Shown: positions 42,622 to 51,047, numbered from the stretch's first letter. The stretch is DNA of 64,000 bases from Corynebacterium oculi (GCF_001412105.1 NZ_LKST01000001.1:248001-312000); one strand, 5' to 3'. Notes: a model not told the origin generated them from the letters alone. Made by a program: numbers and translations.

Positions 42622-42719
42622 CGGGGGAGATTCTCATCTTTGTTTCAGGAAGCGGCCACCTCGCGGGGAGGTTTGCTTCCTACCATCGTGGGAAAAGCGC
42701 ACGGGAAGGTGGCTAAGAC

Positions 42720-42965
42720 ATGCGGATTACGCAAACTCGGGTGATGGTGAGCATCGGTATTGCGGTGGCGCTGGTGGCCGGAGTGCTGATCGTAGTGAAA
42801 AGCCAGGAAACCATCGAGGAATCACCTTTGACGGTGGAGCAGTGGCACCAGGAGTATTCGGGACCGTTTTTGAAACAGATGGCGACGTGGCATCAATTGA
42901 CCGAGGACTTGGGTATGGTTCCCGTAGCGGACACGGCGCGGCCTGTCGAGGTGGCGTGGGATTAG
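42720..42965 (+). CDS. Small membrane-anchored protein
   Basis: 81 residues. One N-terminal hydrophobic helix (VMVSIGIAVALVAGVLIVV) and a ~50-residue extracytoplasmic part with two tryptophan-histidine phrases (EQWHQEY, ATWHQL). Function unknown. RBS GGAAGGTGG upstream. It sits 58 bp before thrC. Confidence 0.65.
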   Translation: MRITQTRVMVSIGIAVALVAGVLIVVKSQETIEESPLTVEQWHQEYSGPFLKQMATWHQLTEDLGMVPVADTARPVEVAWD

Positions 42966-43023
42966 GCGGCGATGAAGCAGAAAGTGGCCCTCGCCGTGAG
43001 GCGGCAGGCTAAACTTATCTGCC

Positions 43024-44469
43024 ATGCGCTACATTTCTACTCGCGACGCCTCCTCCACCCCCACCCGCTTCACCGATATTCTGCTGGGAGGTTTGGCCCC
43101 GGATGGCGGCCTCTACCTCCCGGAAGAATACCCGCGCCTTGATGATTCAGATCTCACCCGCCTGCGGATAACCCTCAACCAGCGAGGTTACGCGGCCTTG
43201 GCGGCGGAGGTGCTGAAGCTTTTTATTGATGATATTCCCGAGGCCGATATTGATGCGATCACGGCGCGGGTGTATCGCTCTCCGATTTTTGACGATGAGC
43301 AGATCGTTCCAGTTTCTCATGTGGAGGGAAATCTCTACCTTGGCCATCTTTCCCAGGGGCCTACGGCGGCGTTTAAGGATATGGCCATGCAGCTGCTGGG
43401 AGAGTTGTTTGAATACGAGTTAGCACGGCGGGATCAACCGCTCAATATCCTGGGTGCCACGTCAGGGGATACAGGATCGGCTGCGGAGTATGCCATGCGC
43501 GGGCGCGATCGCATCAGCGTGTTCATGCTGACCCCGGCAGGCCGCATGACGCCCTTCCAGCAGGCACAGATGTTTGGTCTTGATGATGCGAACATCGTGA
43601 ACATGGCTCTCAATGGTGTGTTTGATGATTGCCAAGATGTGGTTAAGGCGATCTCCGGCGACGCCGAGTTTAAGGCAAAGTATCACGTGGGCGCGGTCAA
43701 TTCTATTAACTGGGCGCGGCTTATGGCCCAGGTGGTTTACTATATTTCCTGCTGGATTCGGGTGACCACGGATAACGCGCAGCGCGTGAGCTTCAGCGTG
43801 CCTACGGGTAACTTCGGGGATATTTGTGCCGGGCACATCGCTCGCCAGATGGGGCTGCCCATTGATCGGCTCATCGTGGCCACCAATGAGAATAACGTCC
43901 TCGATGAGTTCTTCCGCACGGGAGAATACCGTGTGCGTTCCTCCGCAGAGACCTGGGAGACCTCAAGTCCCTCGATGGATATTTCCCGCGCCTCCAATTT
44001 CGAGCGTTTTATCTTTGACGCACTGGGGCGCGATGCCGACCGTACCAAGGAACTTTTTGGCGTGCAGGTGAAAAACGGTGGTTTCTCCCTCGTTGAGGAC
44101 GAAGCATTCCCCCGCTTGGCGGCGGAATTTGGCTTCGCGTCCGGTTCCTCCCATCATGAGGATCGGGTTCGGGAAATAGGAGACCTCTATGCTCGGCTGG
44201 GGGTGTTGGTGGATCCCCACACCGCCGATGGCCTCGTGGTGGCGCGTCGCCTGGGCGAGGACATCGAGGGGCCGATTGTGTGCTTGGAAACGGCTCTGCC
44301 GGTGAAGTTTTCCGATACTATCCGGGAAGCCACGGGCCAGGAACCCCCGATTCCCGAGCGATTTGAAGCGATTATGAGGGCCCCGCGGCGCGTGCGCACG
44401 GTATCGAATAGCGTGGACGAGGTAAAGGAAATCATTGCGGCCCACGTGGAAAATCATCCCGCGCGTTGA
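43024..44469 (+). CDS. thrC: Threonine synthase
   Basis: 481 residues, fold-type II PLP enzyme converting phosphohomoserine to threonine. The PLP lysine is in LSQGPTAAFKDMAMQL (near residue 118) and the phosphate-binding loop is GATSGDTGSAAEYA. This is the long (yeast/E. coli-like) class with the MRYISTRD opening. Normal length; ATG 43024 is the only good start. Confidence 0.97.
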   Translation: MRYISTRDASSTPTRFTDILLGGLAPDGGLYLPEEYPRLDDSDLTRLRITLNQRGYAALAAEVLKLFIDDIPEADIDAITARVYRSPIFDDEQIVPVSHVEGNLYLGHLSQGPTAAFKDMAMQLLGELFEYELARRDQPLNILGATSGDTGSAAEYAMRGRDRISVFMLTPAGRMTPFQQAQMFGLDDANIVNMALNGVFDDCQDVVKAISGDAEFKAKYHVGAVNSINWARLMAQVVYYISCWIRVTTDNAQRVSFSVPTGNFGDICAGHIARQMGLPIDRLIVATNENNVLDEFFRTGEYRVRSSAETWETSSPSMDISRASNFERFIFDALGRDADRTKELFGVQVKNGGFSLVEDEAFPRLAAEFGFASGSSHHEDRVREIGDLYARLGVLVDPHTADGLVVARRLGEDIEGPIVCLETALPVKFSDTIREATGQEPPIPERFEAIMRAPRRVRTVSNSVDEVKEIIAAHVENHPAR

Positions 44470-44521
44470 GGCCCTGCACAGTACTTCACAGTGCAGAGAC
44501 AATAGAGGAGGGAGATTCGTC

Positions 44522-44917
44522 ATGCGCATCAATATCGTGAGCGTTTTTGTGGATGACCAGGAGCATGCCCTGGGTTTTTACCGGGATACCCTCGGGTTTG
44601 AGGTATCCAAGGACATTGTGGTCGATGAGGCGGGAAATAGGTGGTTAGCGGTGGTCTCCGCGGAGAACCCGCAGGGGCCGGAGCTTTTGCTGGAGCCTGC
44701 CGCGCACCCCGCAGCGCGGGATTTCCGTGAGGCCCTGTACAACGATGGCATCCCGTTCACGCAGTTTGACGTGGACAGCGTGGAGGAAGAGTATCGCCGA
44801 CTCAGCGGCGAGGGGGTGCGGTTTACCCAGGGGCCGATGCCGGTGCCGGGCGCCGTGATCGCGGTCTTTGATGATACTTGTGGCAACCTCATTCAGATCG
44901 TGGAACCCACGGCCTAG
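44522..44917 (+). CDS. VOC-superfamily (glyoxalase-fold) protein
   Basis: 131 residues with two beta-alpha-beta-beta-beta repeats: VFVDDQEHALGFYRDTLGFEV at the start and GVRFTQGPMPVPGAVIAVFDD with GNLIQIVE at the end, including the final metal-ligand Glu. Likely a metal-dependent lyase, isomerase or resistance protein; the substrate is unknown. ATG 44522 has GGAGGGAG upstream. 52 bp after thrC. Confidence 0.85.
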   Translation: MRINIVSVFVDDQEHALGFYRDTLGFEVSKDIVVDEAGNRWLAVVSAENPQGPELLLEPAAHPAARDFREALYNDGIPFTQFDVDSVEEEYRRLSGEGVRFTQGPMPVPGAVIAVFDDTCGNLIQIVEPTA

Positions 44918-44955
44918 GCTGCACGGCTGGGCGCTGGGCCCGGGCAGAGGGGAAG

Positions 44956-45396
44956 CTACTTGTTGAGCCACTCGGAGAGGCGCTTGGCGGCCTTCCGGGT
45001 TTGCTGAATCACCACGCCGATCTGGGCGTCTTTTGCGGATACCCCGAGGAGGAGGTCATGTACCTCGGGGAAGGGCACGCTGGCGATGACGAGGTTTTCG
45101 TCGGGAAGCGTCATGGCCACGATGGTGCCCACGCCGTCATCGTCCTTGTGCCCAAGTAGCACGGATTGTGCTGCGGAGACCCCTGCCATGGAGGCGTTGA
45201 GCGCGGCAAGCTGTGCGCCCTCCACGGCGTTGGAGAGGCCCATGGAGCAGATGTGCAGTCCGTCGCCCGTGCCTAGAACGATGGAGCGGGCGCCGTCGAG
45301 AGCCTCGAAGATATTGCCGAGGATCGGCATGGCGGCCTGGGCGAGCGGGTTCGAGTCAAGATCCGTGGTGCGGATGCGGGAGTGGGGGGTCATCAT
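44956..45396 (-). CDS. Roadblock/LC7-domain protein
   Basis: 146 residues. The Roadblock/LC7 fold is visible as IFEALDGARSIVLGTGDGLHIC, an AALNASMAGVSAAQSVL helix and a LVIASVPFPEVHDLLLGVSA end. Its ATG overlaps the stop of the upstream GTPase gene (ATGA), implying a coupled pair, as in Streptomyces conservons (CvnB with CvnD) and MglB with MglA. Such proteins act as GTPase-activating or signalling partners on the inner membrane side. Confidence 0.8.
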   Translation of the reverse strand: MMTPHSRIRTTDLDSNPLAQAAMPILGNIFEALDGARSIVLGTGDGLHICSMGLSNAVEGAQLAALNASMAGVSAAQSVLLGHKDDDGVGTIVAMTLPDENLVIASVPFPEVHDLLLGVSAKDAQIGVVIQQTRKAAKRLSEWLNK

Positions 45397-46019
45397 GCGG
45401 GGAGTCCTTGGCGGCTAATAGCGGTGGTCACGAGCTGTCGTACTTCTTCTTCACGGCGGGGATCAACCAGATGCACGGGGACGCCCTTGTAGCCCTTCTT
45501 TTTCAGGCTCTTTTGCACGTCGGAAAGATGCGAGGTGCTGGCATAGTTGAGCGCCACGGTGAGGCGGTGTGCGCTGTCCTTGCCCCCGGCAACATCAATC
45601 CAATGGTATAGATCCTCCAGGAGTTTGGGCGAATTGCCGTAGAGCCAGATGACTATTCCGGCTTGGGGGTTGAGCATCGGGGTGCGGCAGGCCACGAAGC
45701 GGTCTTGTCCGGGGGTGCCGTACAGCCCCACGAGGGTGCCGTCGGGACGTTCCCATAGGCCGATGTCGAGCCCCACCGTGGTGGATTGCTTGGTGGGGGT
45801 GTGCTCGGGGGATAGGTCGGCCTCGGAGGAGAGCTGGGCCTCCGTGTTGATCGTGGGAATGCTGGAGAGCGTCCGTACGGCCGTGGTTTTGCCTACGCCC
45901 ACCGGGCCGATAAAGACCACCTCGGTGGAGGTGGGGGAGCCGACGAAAAAGTCGCCGGGGTGTCGCGCGGCGTCGGTCACGGTAGAGCGCTTCTTCGTGA
46001 GCCGATGGCGAGGAGTCAT
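45393..46019 (-). CDS. Small Ras-like GTPase (CvnD/MglA type)
   Basis: 208 residues. P-loop GPVGVGKTTAVRTL (about 37-50), a switch region with TTVGLDIGLWE, and the G3-like LYGTPGQDRF followed by a helix rich in WLYGNSP. The Asp of the canonical DxxG is absent, as in the conservon-type GTPases. The open frame extends upstream, but ATG 46019 gives a normal length with GGAAGG upstream. Operon partner of the roadblock protein. No histidine kinase-like CvnA or DUF742 CvnC gene is adjacent, so the system is partial or modified. Confidence 0.8.
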   Translation of the reverse strand: MTPRHRLTKKRSTVTDAARHPGDFFVGSPTSTEVVFIGPVGVGKTTAVRTLSSIPTINTEAQLSSEADLSPEHTPTKQSTTVGLDIGLWERPDGTLVGLYGTPGQDRFVACRTPMLNPQAGIVIWLYGNSPKLLEDLYHWIDVAGGKDSAHRLTVALNYASTSHLSDVQKSLKKKGYKGVPVHLVDPRREEEVRQLVTTAISRQGLPA

Positions 46020-46109
46020 GGGCTTAGTACATCCTTCCTGTCCTTGGAACACCAGCGCGAGGCGTTGCGCCCATAGGTATGGGCTGTGCATGGGCATTGT
46101 ATAGGGAAA

Positions 46110-46132
46110 CCCTCAGATATGTGCTTTGAGGG
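46110..46132. promoter_or_regulatory. Inverted repeat in the divergent GTPase/roadblock region
   Basis: CCCTCA and TGAGGG are complementary with an 11-nt spacer, in the 280-bp gap between the divergent starts at 46019 and 46300. A -10-like TACAAT (complement of 46096-46101) for the minus-strand genes lies next to it, and a TATAGT (46180-46185) faces the plus-strand gene. Candidate operator only. Confidence 0.3.
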
Positions 46133-46299
46133 GGTGACGGGGGAAGGTTCGCATGATTCTTCCGGCTAATTCTGGTACATATAGTGATGTTGCAACGTCC
46201 GCACGAACGATGAATGTTGTGGCACCTGGACACCTCCTCCGCGACCCTGCGGGTGAGGACGGCATATTCCTAAAAGTGTGAGAAAGGTTCTCTTTTTAT

Positions 46300-46671
46300 A
46301 TGTCTCGCCAAACCGACCTGAACGATATGCTCAACGACATCGCCAATGAGCTTGAGGGCTTCTACGGTGCTTCCGTGGTGGACCTGGACACCGGCATGTC
46401 GTTGGCTAGCATTTCTCGCATCAACAACTTTGACCTTGATGTGGCTTCCGCCTACAACAGCGAGATGGTGAAGGCTAAGTTCAAGACCATCGCTGCCCTG
46501 AACCTGGACACCGGCCTGGAGGATATGCTGCTGACCCTCTCGGATCAGCTTCACCTTATCCGCATGCTGAGCAACACCGAGTTCATCTACGTGGCTGTTT
46601 CCCGTCAGGGTACCAACCTGGCCATGCTGCGTTCTGTGGTGAACCGCTACGTGAGCGCCCTCCAGAATTGA
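46300..46671 (+). CDS. Second roadblock-like protein
   Basis: 123 residues. Opens with RQTDLNDMLNDIANELEGFYG, then GASVVDLDTGMSLASI and a LDLDVASAYNSEMVKAKFKTI helix, and ends with IYVAVSRQGTNLAMLRSVVNR. This pattern resembles the roadblock/LC7 fold of 44956-45396 but with little identity. GTG-free ATG start at 46300 with AGAAAGG upstream. Divergent from the GTPase pair. Its TGA stop at 46669-46671 is followed by an open frame in the same phase (46672-47211). Confidence 0.65.
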   Translation: MSRQTDLNDMLNDIANELEGFYGASVVDLDTGMSLASISRINNFDLDVASAYNSEMVKAKFKTIAALNLDTGLEDMLLTLSDQLHLIRMLSNTEFIYVAVSRQGTNLAMLRSVVNRYVSALQN

Positions 46672-46767
46672 AGGGCGCGGCGGGACGAGGGCGCTAATCG
46701 TCTCAGCAAAGAACAGATAAGCGCACCCTCGGGTTCGTCACAAACCAGCACGCCCGCACCGGGATCC

Positions 46768-47211
46768 GTGAAGGTGCAAACGGGACGGGCCCAGAACAAC
46801 GCGACGAAGAACCAGGCGGCCTCGTATCCGGGGCCAGCGGTACGCCGCGCGGAACCGCAGCCCAAGCAGGCGGCGAAGCCGAGCGGAGGGGTAAAGCCCG
46901 ATCAGCGGTTTTACGCTAAGCCCTCCGAGGCGGTCAAGCCGAAACCCGCTGGGTATGCTCCGCCGGTGAAAAAGCCTGAGCCGCGTTTTTCTGCACCCAG
47001 CTCGCCTAGCCCGTCACAGCAGCGTCAACCCGCCTCCGGCGGAAAGACCATCACGGGACCTAAGCAGGCTACCGCCCGCACGCAGGACAAGGGCTCCAGC
47101 GGTGCCAAGGTGATTAATCCCGATCCCTTGGCTCGGCCGGTGGAAGATCCGGAGGGCTTTAAGTTCAGCGATTGGTTGCGTTCCTGGCGAGAGAGCCAAG
47201 AACGAAGCTAG
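46768..47211 (+). CDS. Proline-rich protein, possibly read-through product of the roadblock gene
   Basis: 147 residues from GTG 46768, the first usual start in the frame. No ribosome binding site lies before it. The frame is open directly from the TGA that ends the roadblock gene, in the same phase, so a 303-residue read-through product is possible. The sequence is Pro/Ala/Lys/Gln-rich and disordered (VKPDQRFYAKPSEAVKPKP), and ends with an ordered-looking FKFSDWLRSWRESQE. It may be an adaptor for the GTPase/roadblock system. Function unknown. Confidence 0.55.
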   Translation: MKVQTGRAQNNATKNQAASYPGPAVRRAEPQPKQAAKPSGGVKPDQRFYAKPSEAVKPKPAGYAPPVKKPEPRFSAPSSPSPSQQRQPASGGKTITGPKQATARTQDKGSSGAKVINPDPLARPVEDPEGFKFSDWLRSWRESQERS

Positions 47212-47225
47212 TTATTGAGGGTCAA

Positions 47226-47265
47226 GAGGCACTTCCTATCTTGAAGTAAGGATAGGGGGTGCCTC
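47226..47265 (+). terminator. Hairpin terminator before the NUDIX gene
   Basis: GAGGCAC at 47226-47232 pairs with GTGCCTC at 47259-47265, with a further CCTATC/GATAGG pairing inside. It lies 15 bp after the proline-rich gene. T-run absent, so termination efficiency is uncertain. Confidence 0.55.
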
Positions 47266-47304
47266 GCTCTATATGCATAACGGGAAATATATAAGGAGCG
47301 AGCA

Positions 47305-47847
47305 ATGGCAACCCCGGATTTTATTGTGGAATTGAGAAAGAAGATCGGCCATGATCCCCTCTGGCTGCCGGGAGTCACGGCAATCGTCGTTCGAGATATT
47401 CCCGCCGATGCGCCGGCGTGGGCCACGGCTTCGGTGCTGCTGGTGCAGCGCGCGGATAACGAGCAGTGGACTCCGGTGACGGGGATTGTCGATCCGGACG
47501 AGCAGCCCCACGATGCTGCTGTGCGGGAGGTTTGGGAGGAAACGAGGGTGGCGGCCCGCGCGGAGGCGCTCTTGGGGGTGGGGGCCGTGGGGCCGGTGAC
47601 CTACCCGAACGGCGACGTAGTCAGCTACGTGGATACCGCCGTGCGGCTCTCCGTTTCTGGCGGTGAGGAGGAAGCGAAGCCTGTCATTGGCGATGATGAA
47701 TCCATCAATGTGGGGTGGTTTGAGGTGGCGCAGTTGCCGCCCATGCAGCCGCGGTTCCGGCTCCTCTGCGCAGACGCGGTGGCGCAGCTGCGGCATCCGG
47801 CGGGTTTCCGGCCTCGCATGGGCTATCACAAGCGTTCCCGCCCCTAA
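47305..47847 (+). CDS. NUDIX hydrolase
   Basis: 180 residues. NUDIX box GIVDPDEQPHDAAVREVWEE follows the pattern G-x5-E-x7-REUxEE; the last Gly position is Arg. The N terminus has VTAIVVRDIPADA and the LLVQRADNEQWTPVTG strand. Likely cleaves a nucleoside diphosphate linked to another moiety; the substrate cannot be told. ATG 47305 with AAGGAGCG upstream. Confidence 0.92.
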   Translation: MATPDFIVELRKKIGHDPLWLPGVTAIVVRDIPADAPAWATASVLLVQRADNEQWTPVTGIVDPDEQPHDAAVREVWEETRVAARAEALLGVGAVGPVTYPNGDVVSYVDTAVRLSVSGGEEEAKPVIGDDESINVGWFEVAQLPPMQPRFRLLCADAVAQLRHPAGFRPRMGYHKRSRP

Positions 47848-47897
47848 TGGGCTGATGGGCATGGGAAGGGCGGGGAGGCGGAACCGAGGTAATAAAA

Positions 47898-47932
47898 AAT
47901 CCTGCCCCGAGCGGAGGCTCGGAAGCAGGATT
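47898..47932 (-). terminator. Terminator of the small secreted protein gene
   Basis: On the minus strand AATCCTGC and GCAGGATT pair with an inner CCGAGC/GCTCGG stem, followed by a run of T (complement of AATAAAAAAT at 47891-47900). It is 15 bp beyond the stop of the gene at 47947. Confidence 0.85.
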
Positions 47933-47946
47933 GTGGAAGGCGGGAT

Positions 47947-48204
47947 TTACTTGCCGCCACCGTTGTTCACGCCGAACAGGCCGCCGAGGCCACCCAGGGT
48001 GTCCACGATGCCCTTGGCGGTCTCCACGCCCTTCTTGGCGTTGTCCAGGCGCTTGCCGGTCAGCTCAGCCTGCTGAACTTGCTCCTCGTAGGACTTGGGA
48101 GCCTTCGGAGCGGCGGGGGTAGCAGCCATGGCCGGGGCAACAGCGGTGGTGGTGGCGATGGAAACAGCGGCAACGGAAACGGCCAGCTTGCGGGAGAGCT
48201 TCAT
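47947..48204 (-). CDS. Small secreted protein, paralogue of 23717-23965
   Basis: 85 residues from ATG 48204 with GAGAGGACAG upstream. Signal peptide MKLSRKLAVSVAAVSIATTT with a cut after AMA. The mature part begins PAAPKAPKSYEEQVQQAEL, continues KKGVETAKGIVDTL and ends in a Gly-rich segment (GGLGGLFGVNNGGG). It shares its signal peptide pattern with the gene at 23717 and a KGV...K...I.DT core in the mature part. Both have their own terminators. Such short exported peptides in corynebacteria can be mycomembrane components; this is inference. Confidence 0.78.
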   Translation of the reverse strand: MKLSRKLAVSVAAVSIATTTAVAPAMAATPAAPKAPKSYEEQVQQAELTGKRLDNAKKGVETAKGIVDTLGGLGGLFGVNNGGGK

Positions 48205-48464
48205 GCTCTGTCCTCTCACTAGTATCGACATGTCAGTAGCCACGGCGGGGTACGCGCTAGCTACAAGTGCTAAACATAGCAGCCTCTTCCGTCCAGGGGA
48301 AGAGCAAGCGGCATTTTTCTTGGGAAGAGCGGTAAAAATTTTTGGTAAGGGCGCTGAACTGGGCTTTTCCTGGGGTCTGGAATGATGTGCCGCGGACGGT
48401 CGTTGTGCTCACTGGACGCACAAGGACGCAGCACAAGGACGAAGCACACGGAGGATGACAGGAA

Positions 48465-49148
48465 ATGACTGAACAGAAGCAGCAGAAGAAGGCGATCATC
48501 GTGGGCGGACACGGGAAGGTGGCCCTGCTGGCCGCGCCCCTGTTGGCTCGGGAGGGCTATGCCGTCAGCTCGGTGATCCGCAAAGAAGAACAGGCAGACG
48601 ACGTCCGCGCGGCGCAGGCGACCCCGGTGGTGGCCGATGTACAGGCGATGGGCGTGGAAGAACTCGCGGAGCTATTTGCCGGGCAGGACGCCATCGTGTG
48701 GTCAGCCGGGGCCGGCGGGGGAGACCCCGAGCGCACCTACGCCGTAGATCGAGACGCCGCGATTCGCAGCATGGAGGCCGCAGACCGGGCCGGGGTGAAG
48801 CGCTACGTGATGGTGAGCTGGGTGGGTTCCGTGCCGCGGCATGGGGTGCCGGAGAGCGAGGACTTCTTTTCCTACGCTGACGCGAAACTTCAGGCCGACG
48901 ATTATCTGCGCGGGACCGATCTGGACTGGACGATCCTGGGCCCGAGCACGCTGAGCGCCGAATCCGGCGATGGGCGCATCGAGTTGTTGGCGCCCCAGGA
49001 CGAGTGGCGGGAAAAAGGCGGCACGGCTTCCCGCGAGAACGTGGCCAAGGCGATCGTGGAGAGCCTCAACGGTGCCGCGGTGCGCAAGTTCGTGCGCTTT
49101 AACGACGGCCCGGTGCCCCTCGCAGAGGCGCTGCGCGCCGCCCGATAG
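48465..49148 (+). CDS. NAD(P)-binding oxidoreductase (atypical SDR, NmrA-like)
   Basis: 227 residues. N-terminal nucleotide-binding strand IIVGGHGKVALLAAPLLARE, then a VVADVQAMGVEELAELFAGQD region and VWSAGAGGGDPERT, with YVMVSWVGSV and a Y-x3-K-like YADAKLQADDY. An atypical short-chain dehydrogenase/epimerase fold protein of the NAD(P)H-binding type. ATG 48465 has AGGAAATG. Substrate unknown. Confidence 0.9.
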   Translation: MTEQKQQKKAIIVGGHGKVALLAAPLLAREGYAVSSVIRKEEQADDVRAAQATPVVADVQAMGVEELAELFAGQDAIVWSAGAGGGDPERTYAVDRDAAIRSMEAADRAGVKRYVMVSWVGSVPRHGVPESEDFFSYADAKLQADDYLRGTDLDWTILGPSTLSAESGDGRIELLAPQDEWREKGGTASRENVAKAIVESLNGAAVRKFVRFNDGPVPLAEALRAAR

Positions 49149-49248
49149 GCGGTGGCTGGGGAGGGGAGCGGGGCGGCGTCGCTAAGCAAAAACCTGTATG
49201 CTCAAACCCTGCTACACAATCATCCTTGACGGAAAGAGTTTCGGGATA

Positions 49249-50332
49249 GTGAAAAAGTCCCTCCTGGCGGCCGTGAGCGCCGCGTGCATTTGCCACCGCC
49301 CACCTGGCCCCCCTGGCCACGGCTGACGACGACTCCCGCCTGCCGCAGCCGGATCCGGCTGGCTCCGTGCTGGACGGGCACCTCTCCGAGATCAACGACA
49401 AGGGTGCATACTTTGCGGATAAGCCCTACACCGAGCAGGCGGCTTCCCGCGCCGTGGGTCAGCTGCGCAACGCGGGCTCCCTGTGCACGGGTTCCGTGAT
49501 CGACAGCGCCTCGGGGAGCTTGGTGCTCACCGCGGCCCATTGCTTGGGCAAGCTCAAGGACGGCGCGTGGGAGATTTCCCAGGCCACACACGACGCCATC
49601 GCGGCGGGCAATAGCGTTTTCATTCCGGCCCTTGAGGGGACGGCGGAAACCCACGAGCAGCGTTTCCCGCTGGGCAGCTGGAAGGTCACGGATGCTCACG
49701 TTTCCGCGACCTCCGGGGTGGACGTGGCGGTACTGGAGATAGCCCCCGACGATCAGGGGCGCACGATTCAGGAGGTCACCGGGGCCTTTGGGGTGCGCGA
49801 ACTACAGCAGGGCGAGGTGGTGCAGGCATCCTTGATCGGGTACCCCGCCCCGGCACCGTTCCACTCTAAATCGCAGTCCGTGTGCGTGGGCAACTACACG
49901 AAGTACGAGGGCGGCGGCAACAGCCAGATTCGCCGGGTCAATGGCGAGCGCGAGTGTTGGGTGGGCGGCGGCTCCAGCGGCGGCCCCTTCGTGACCACCA
50001 GCGAGAATCCGGCCTTGGCCGGTGATGTTATCACCGTCCTGAACTCCGGCGGTGGCGGAGACATCGCTCCCGTGGTGCGCGAGCTCGTGAGCAACATCAA
50101 GGGCGGCCTTCCCGCCGAGGCCCCGAAGCCGGAACAGCCGACGGCCGAGCAGCAGCCCGCCGAGGAGGCCCAGCCGGCCCAGCCCGCTCCGCAGGAGAAT
50201 AAGCCTGCGGAGGAAGCCGATCCCGCCGAAAAGCCCTCCGCGCCGGAGGCCCCGGTCAAGGGCATCGATCCGGCTCAGTTCGAGCAGCAGCCCCAGGCTC
50301 CCGTGAAGGGGATTGATCCCGCCACGGTCTAA
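49249..50332 (+). pseudogene. Trypsin-like secreted serine protease with signal-peptide frameshift
   Basis: The protease domain is intact in one frame: His in SLVLTAAHCLG, Asp in GVDVAVLEI and the nucleophile Ser in GGGSSGGPFV, then a Pro/Glu/Ala-rich tail with two APVKGIDPA repeats. The start GTG (49249, MKKSLLAAVSAACI...) lies in a different phase and hits a stop after about 25 codons. Removing one T from ATTT at 49288-49291 joins them as a normal signal peptide, ...ACIATAHLAPLATADDD. So either a real inactivating frameshift or a sequencing error. Without it, translation could only start at GTG 49367 and produce a protein without export signal. Confidence 0.85.
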
Positions 50333-50343
50333 TCTCTATTGAG

Positions 50344-50385
50344 AGATCCCGGCACCGGTTGTTCTCCGGTGCCGGGATCTTTTTC
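50344..50385 (+). terminator. Strong rho-independent terminator
   Basis: AGATCCCGGCACCGG (50344-50358) and CCGGTGCCGGGATCT (50366-50380) form a perfect 15-bp stem with a 7-nt loop, followed by TTTTTC. It ends the protease gene. Confidence 0.95.
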
Positions 50386-50399
50386 TTGCCAGATGCCGG

Positions 50400-50939
50400 T
50401 TACCGCGTATCCTTTTCCATCAAGATGTCTCGCTGGGGATCATCTCCCACGGGGAAAATGTGATCCCCTATCTCCCGGAACCCCAGGGAGGAATAAAATT
50501 CTTTGGCGGCGGTGTTGTGCTCCCACACGCGCAGCCAGATATAGCGCTTATTTTCCTCCCGCGCGCGACGCTCGGTGAGATCATAAAGAGCCTTGCCCAA
50601 CCCCTGGCGCTTGTGGGCAGCACGGATATAGATGCGCTCTAGCTCCAGGTGATCCGCCCCCATCGGCTCGGATTGGGCCGCGCCGATATTGAGCTTTAAG
50701 TATCCGACCGGTGGGCCCTGCGGCTCGGAATCGTGGTAAATAAAAAAGAACTGCGATTCTGGATTGTCTATTTCCTGGCGTAATTTATCCACGTGATAAG
50801 CGCTATCGAGGTACGCGCGCATGTTCTCCTCGGTGTTGTGCCGCGCGAAGGTCTCCGTGAACGTCGTCCGGCTGATCTCCTGGAGGTGTTCCACCTGCGA
50901 TTTTGTGACGGGAACAATGCGGTGCGGGGGCTGGGACAT
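50400..50939 (-). CDS. GNAT N-acetyltransferase
   Basis: 179 residues. The acetyl-CoA motif is AAHKRQGLGKALYDL, preceded by the strand HLELERIYI and followed by IWLRVWEHNTAAKEFYSSLGF. Overall resemblance is to PaiA-like acetyltransferases, which act on spermidine or small amines; that substrate is a family-level guess. Start ATG 50939. Divergent from the MFS transporter gene (109 bp apart). Confidence 0.88.
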   Translation of the reverse strand: MSQPPHRIVPVTKSQVEHLQEISRTTFTETFARHNTEENMRAYLDSAYHVDKLRQEIDNPESQFFFIYHDSEPQGPPVGYLKLNIGAAQSEPMGADHLELERIYIRAAHKRQGLGKALYDLTERRAREENKRYIWLRVWEHNTAAKEFYSSLGFREIGDHIFPVGDDPQRDILMEKDTR

Positions 50940-51047
50940 GGCGGAGCCTTTCCGTCTCTCCTGCTTGATCGACTATGTGATCTTTCACTTTACGCCCTTG
51001 TGCGGCCGCGTGCCGGGACTATTGTGTTGTGTCATGGAGAGGCGTCA

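Noticed and set aside
36953..44469. Lower GC bias in glnA2-glnE-hmuO-thrC as a sign of transfer
   Set aside because: All are core corynebacterial genes in conserved order; the shift is more likely due to expression level and codon selection.
46669..46671. In-frame TGA as a possible selenocysteine codon
   Set aside because: No catalytic redox context around it and no selenocysteine insertion hairpin expected in this genus. Read-through or separate genes explain it better.
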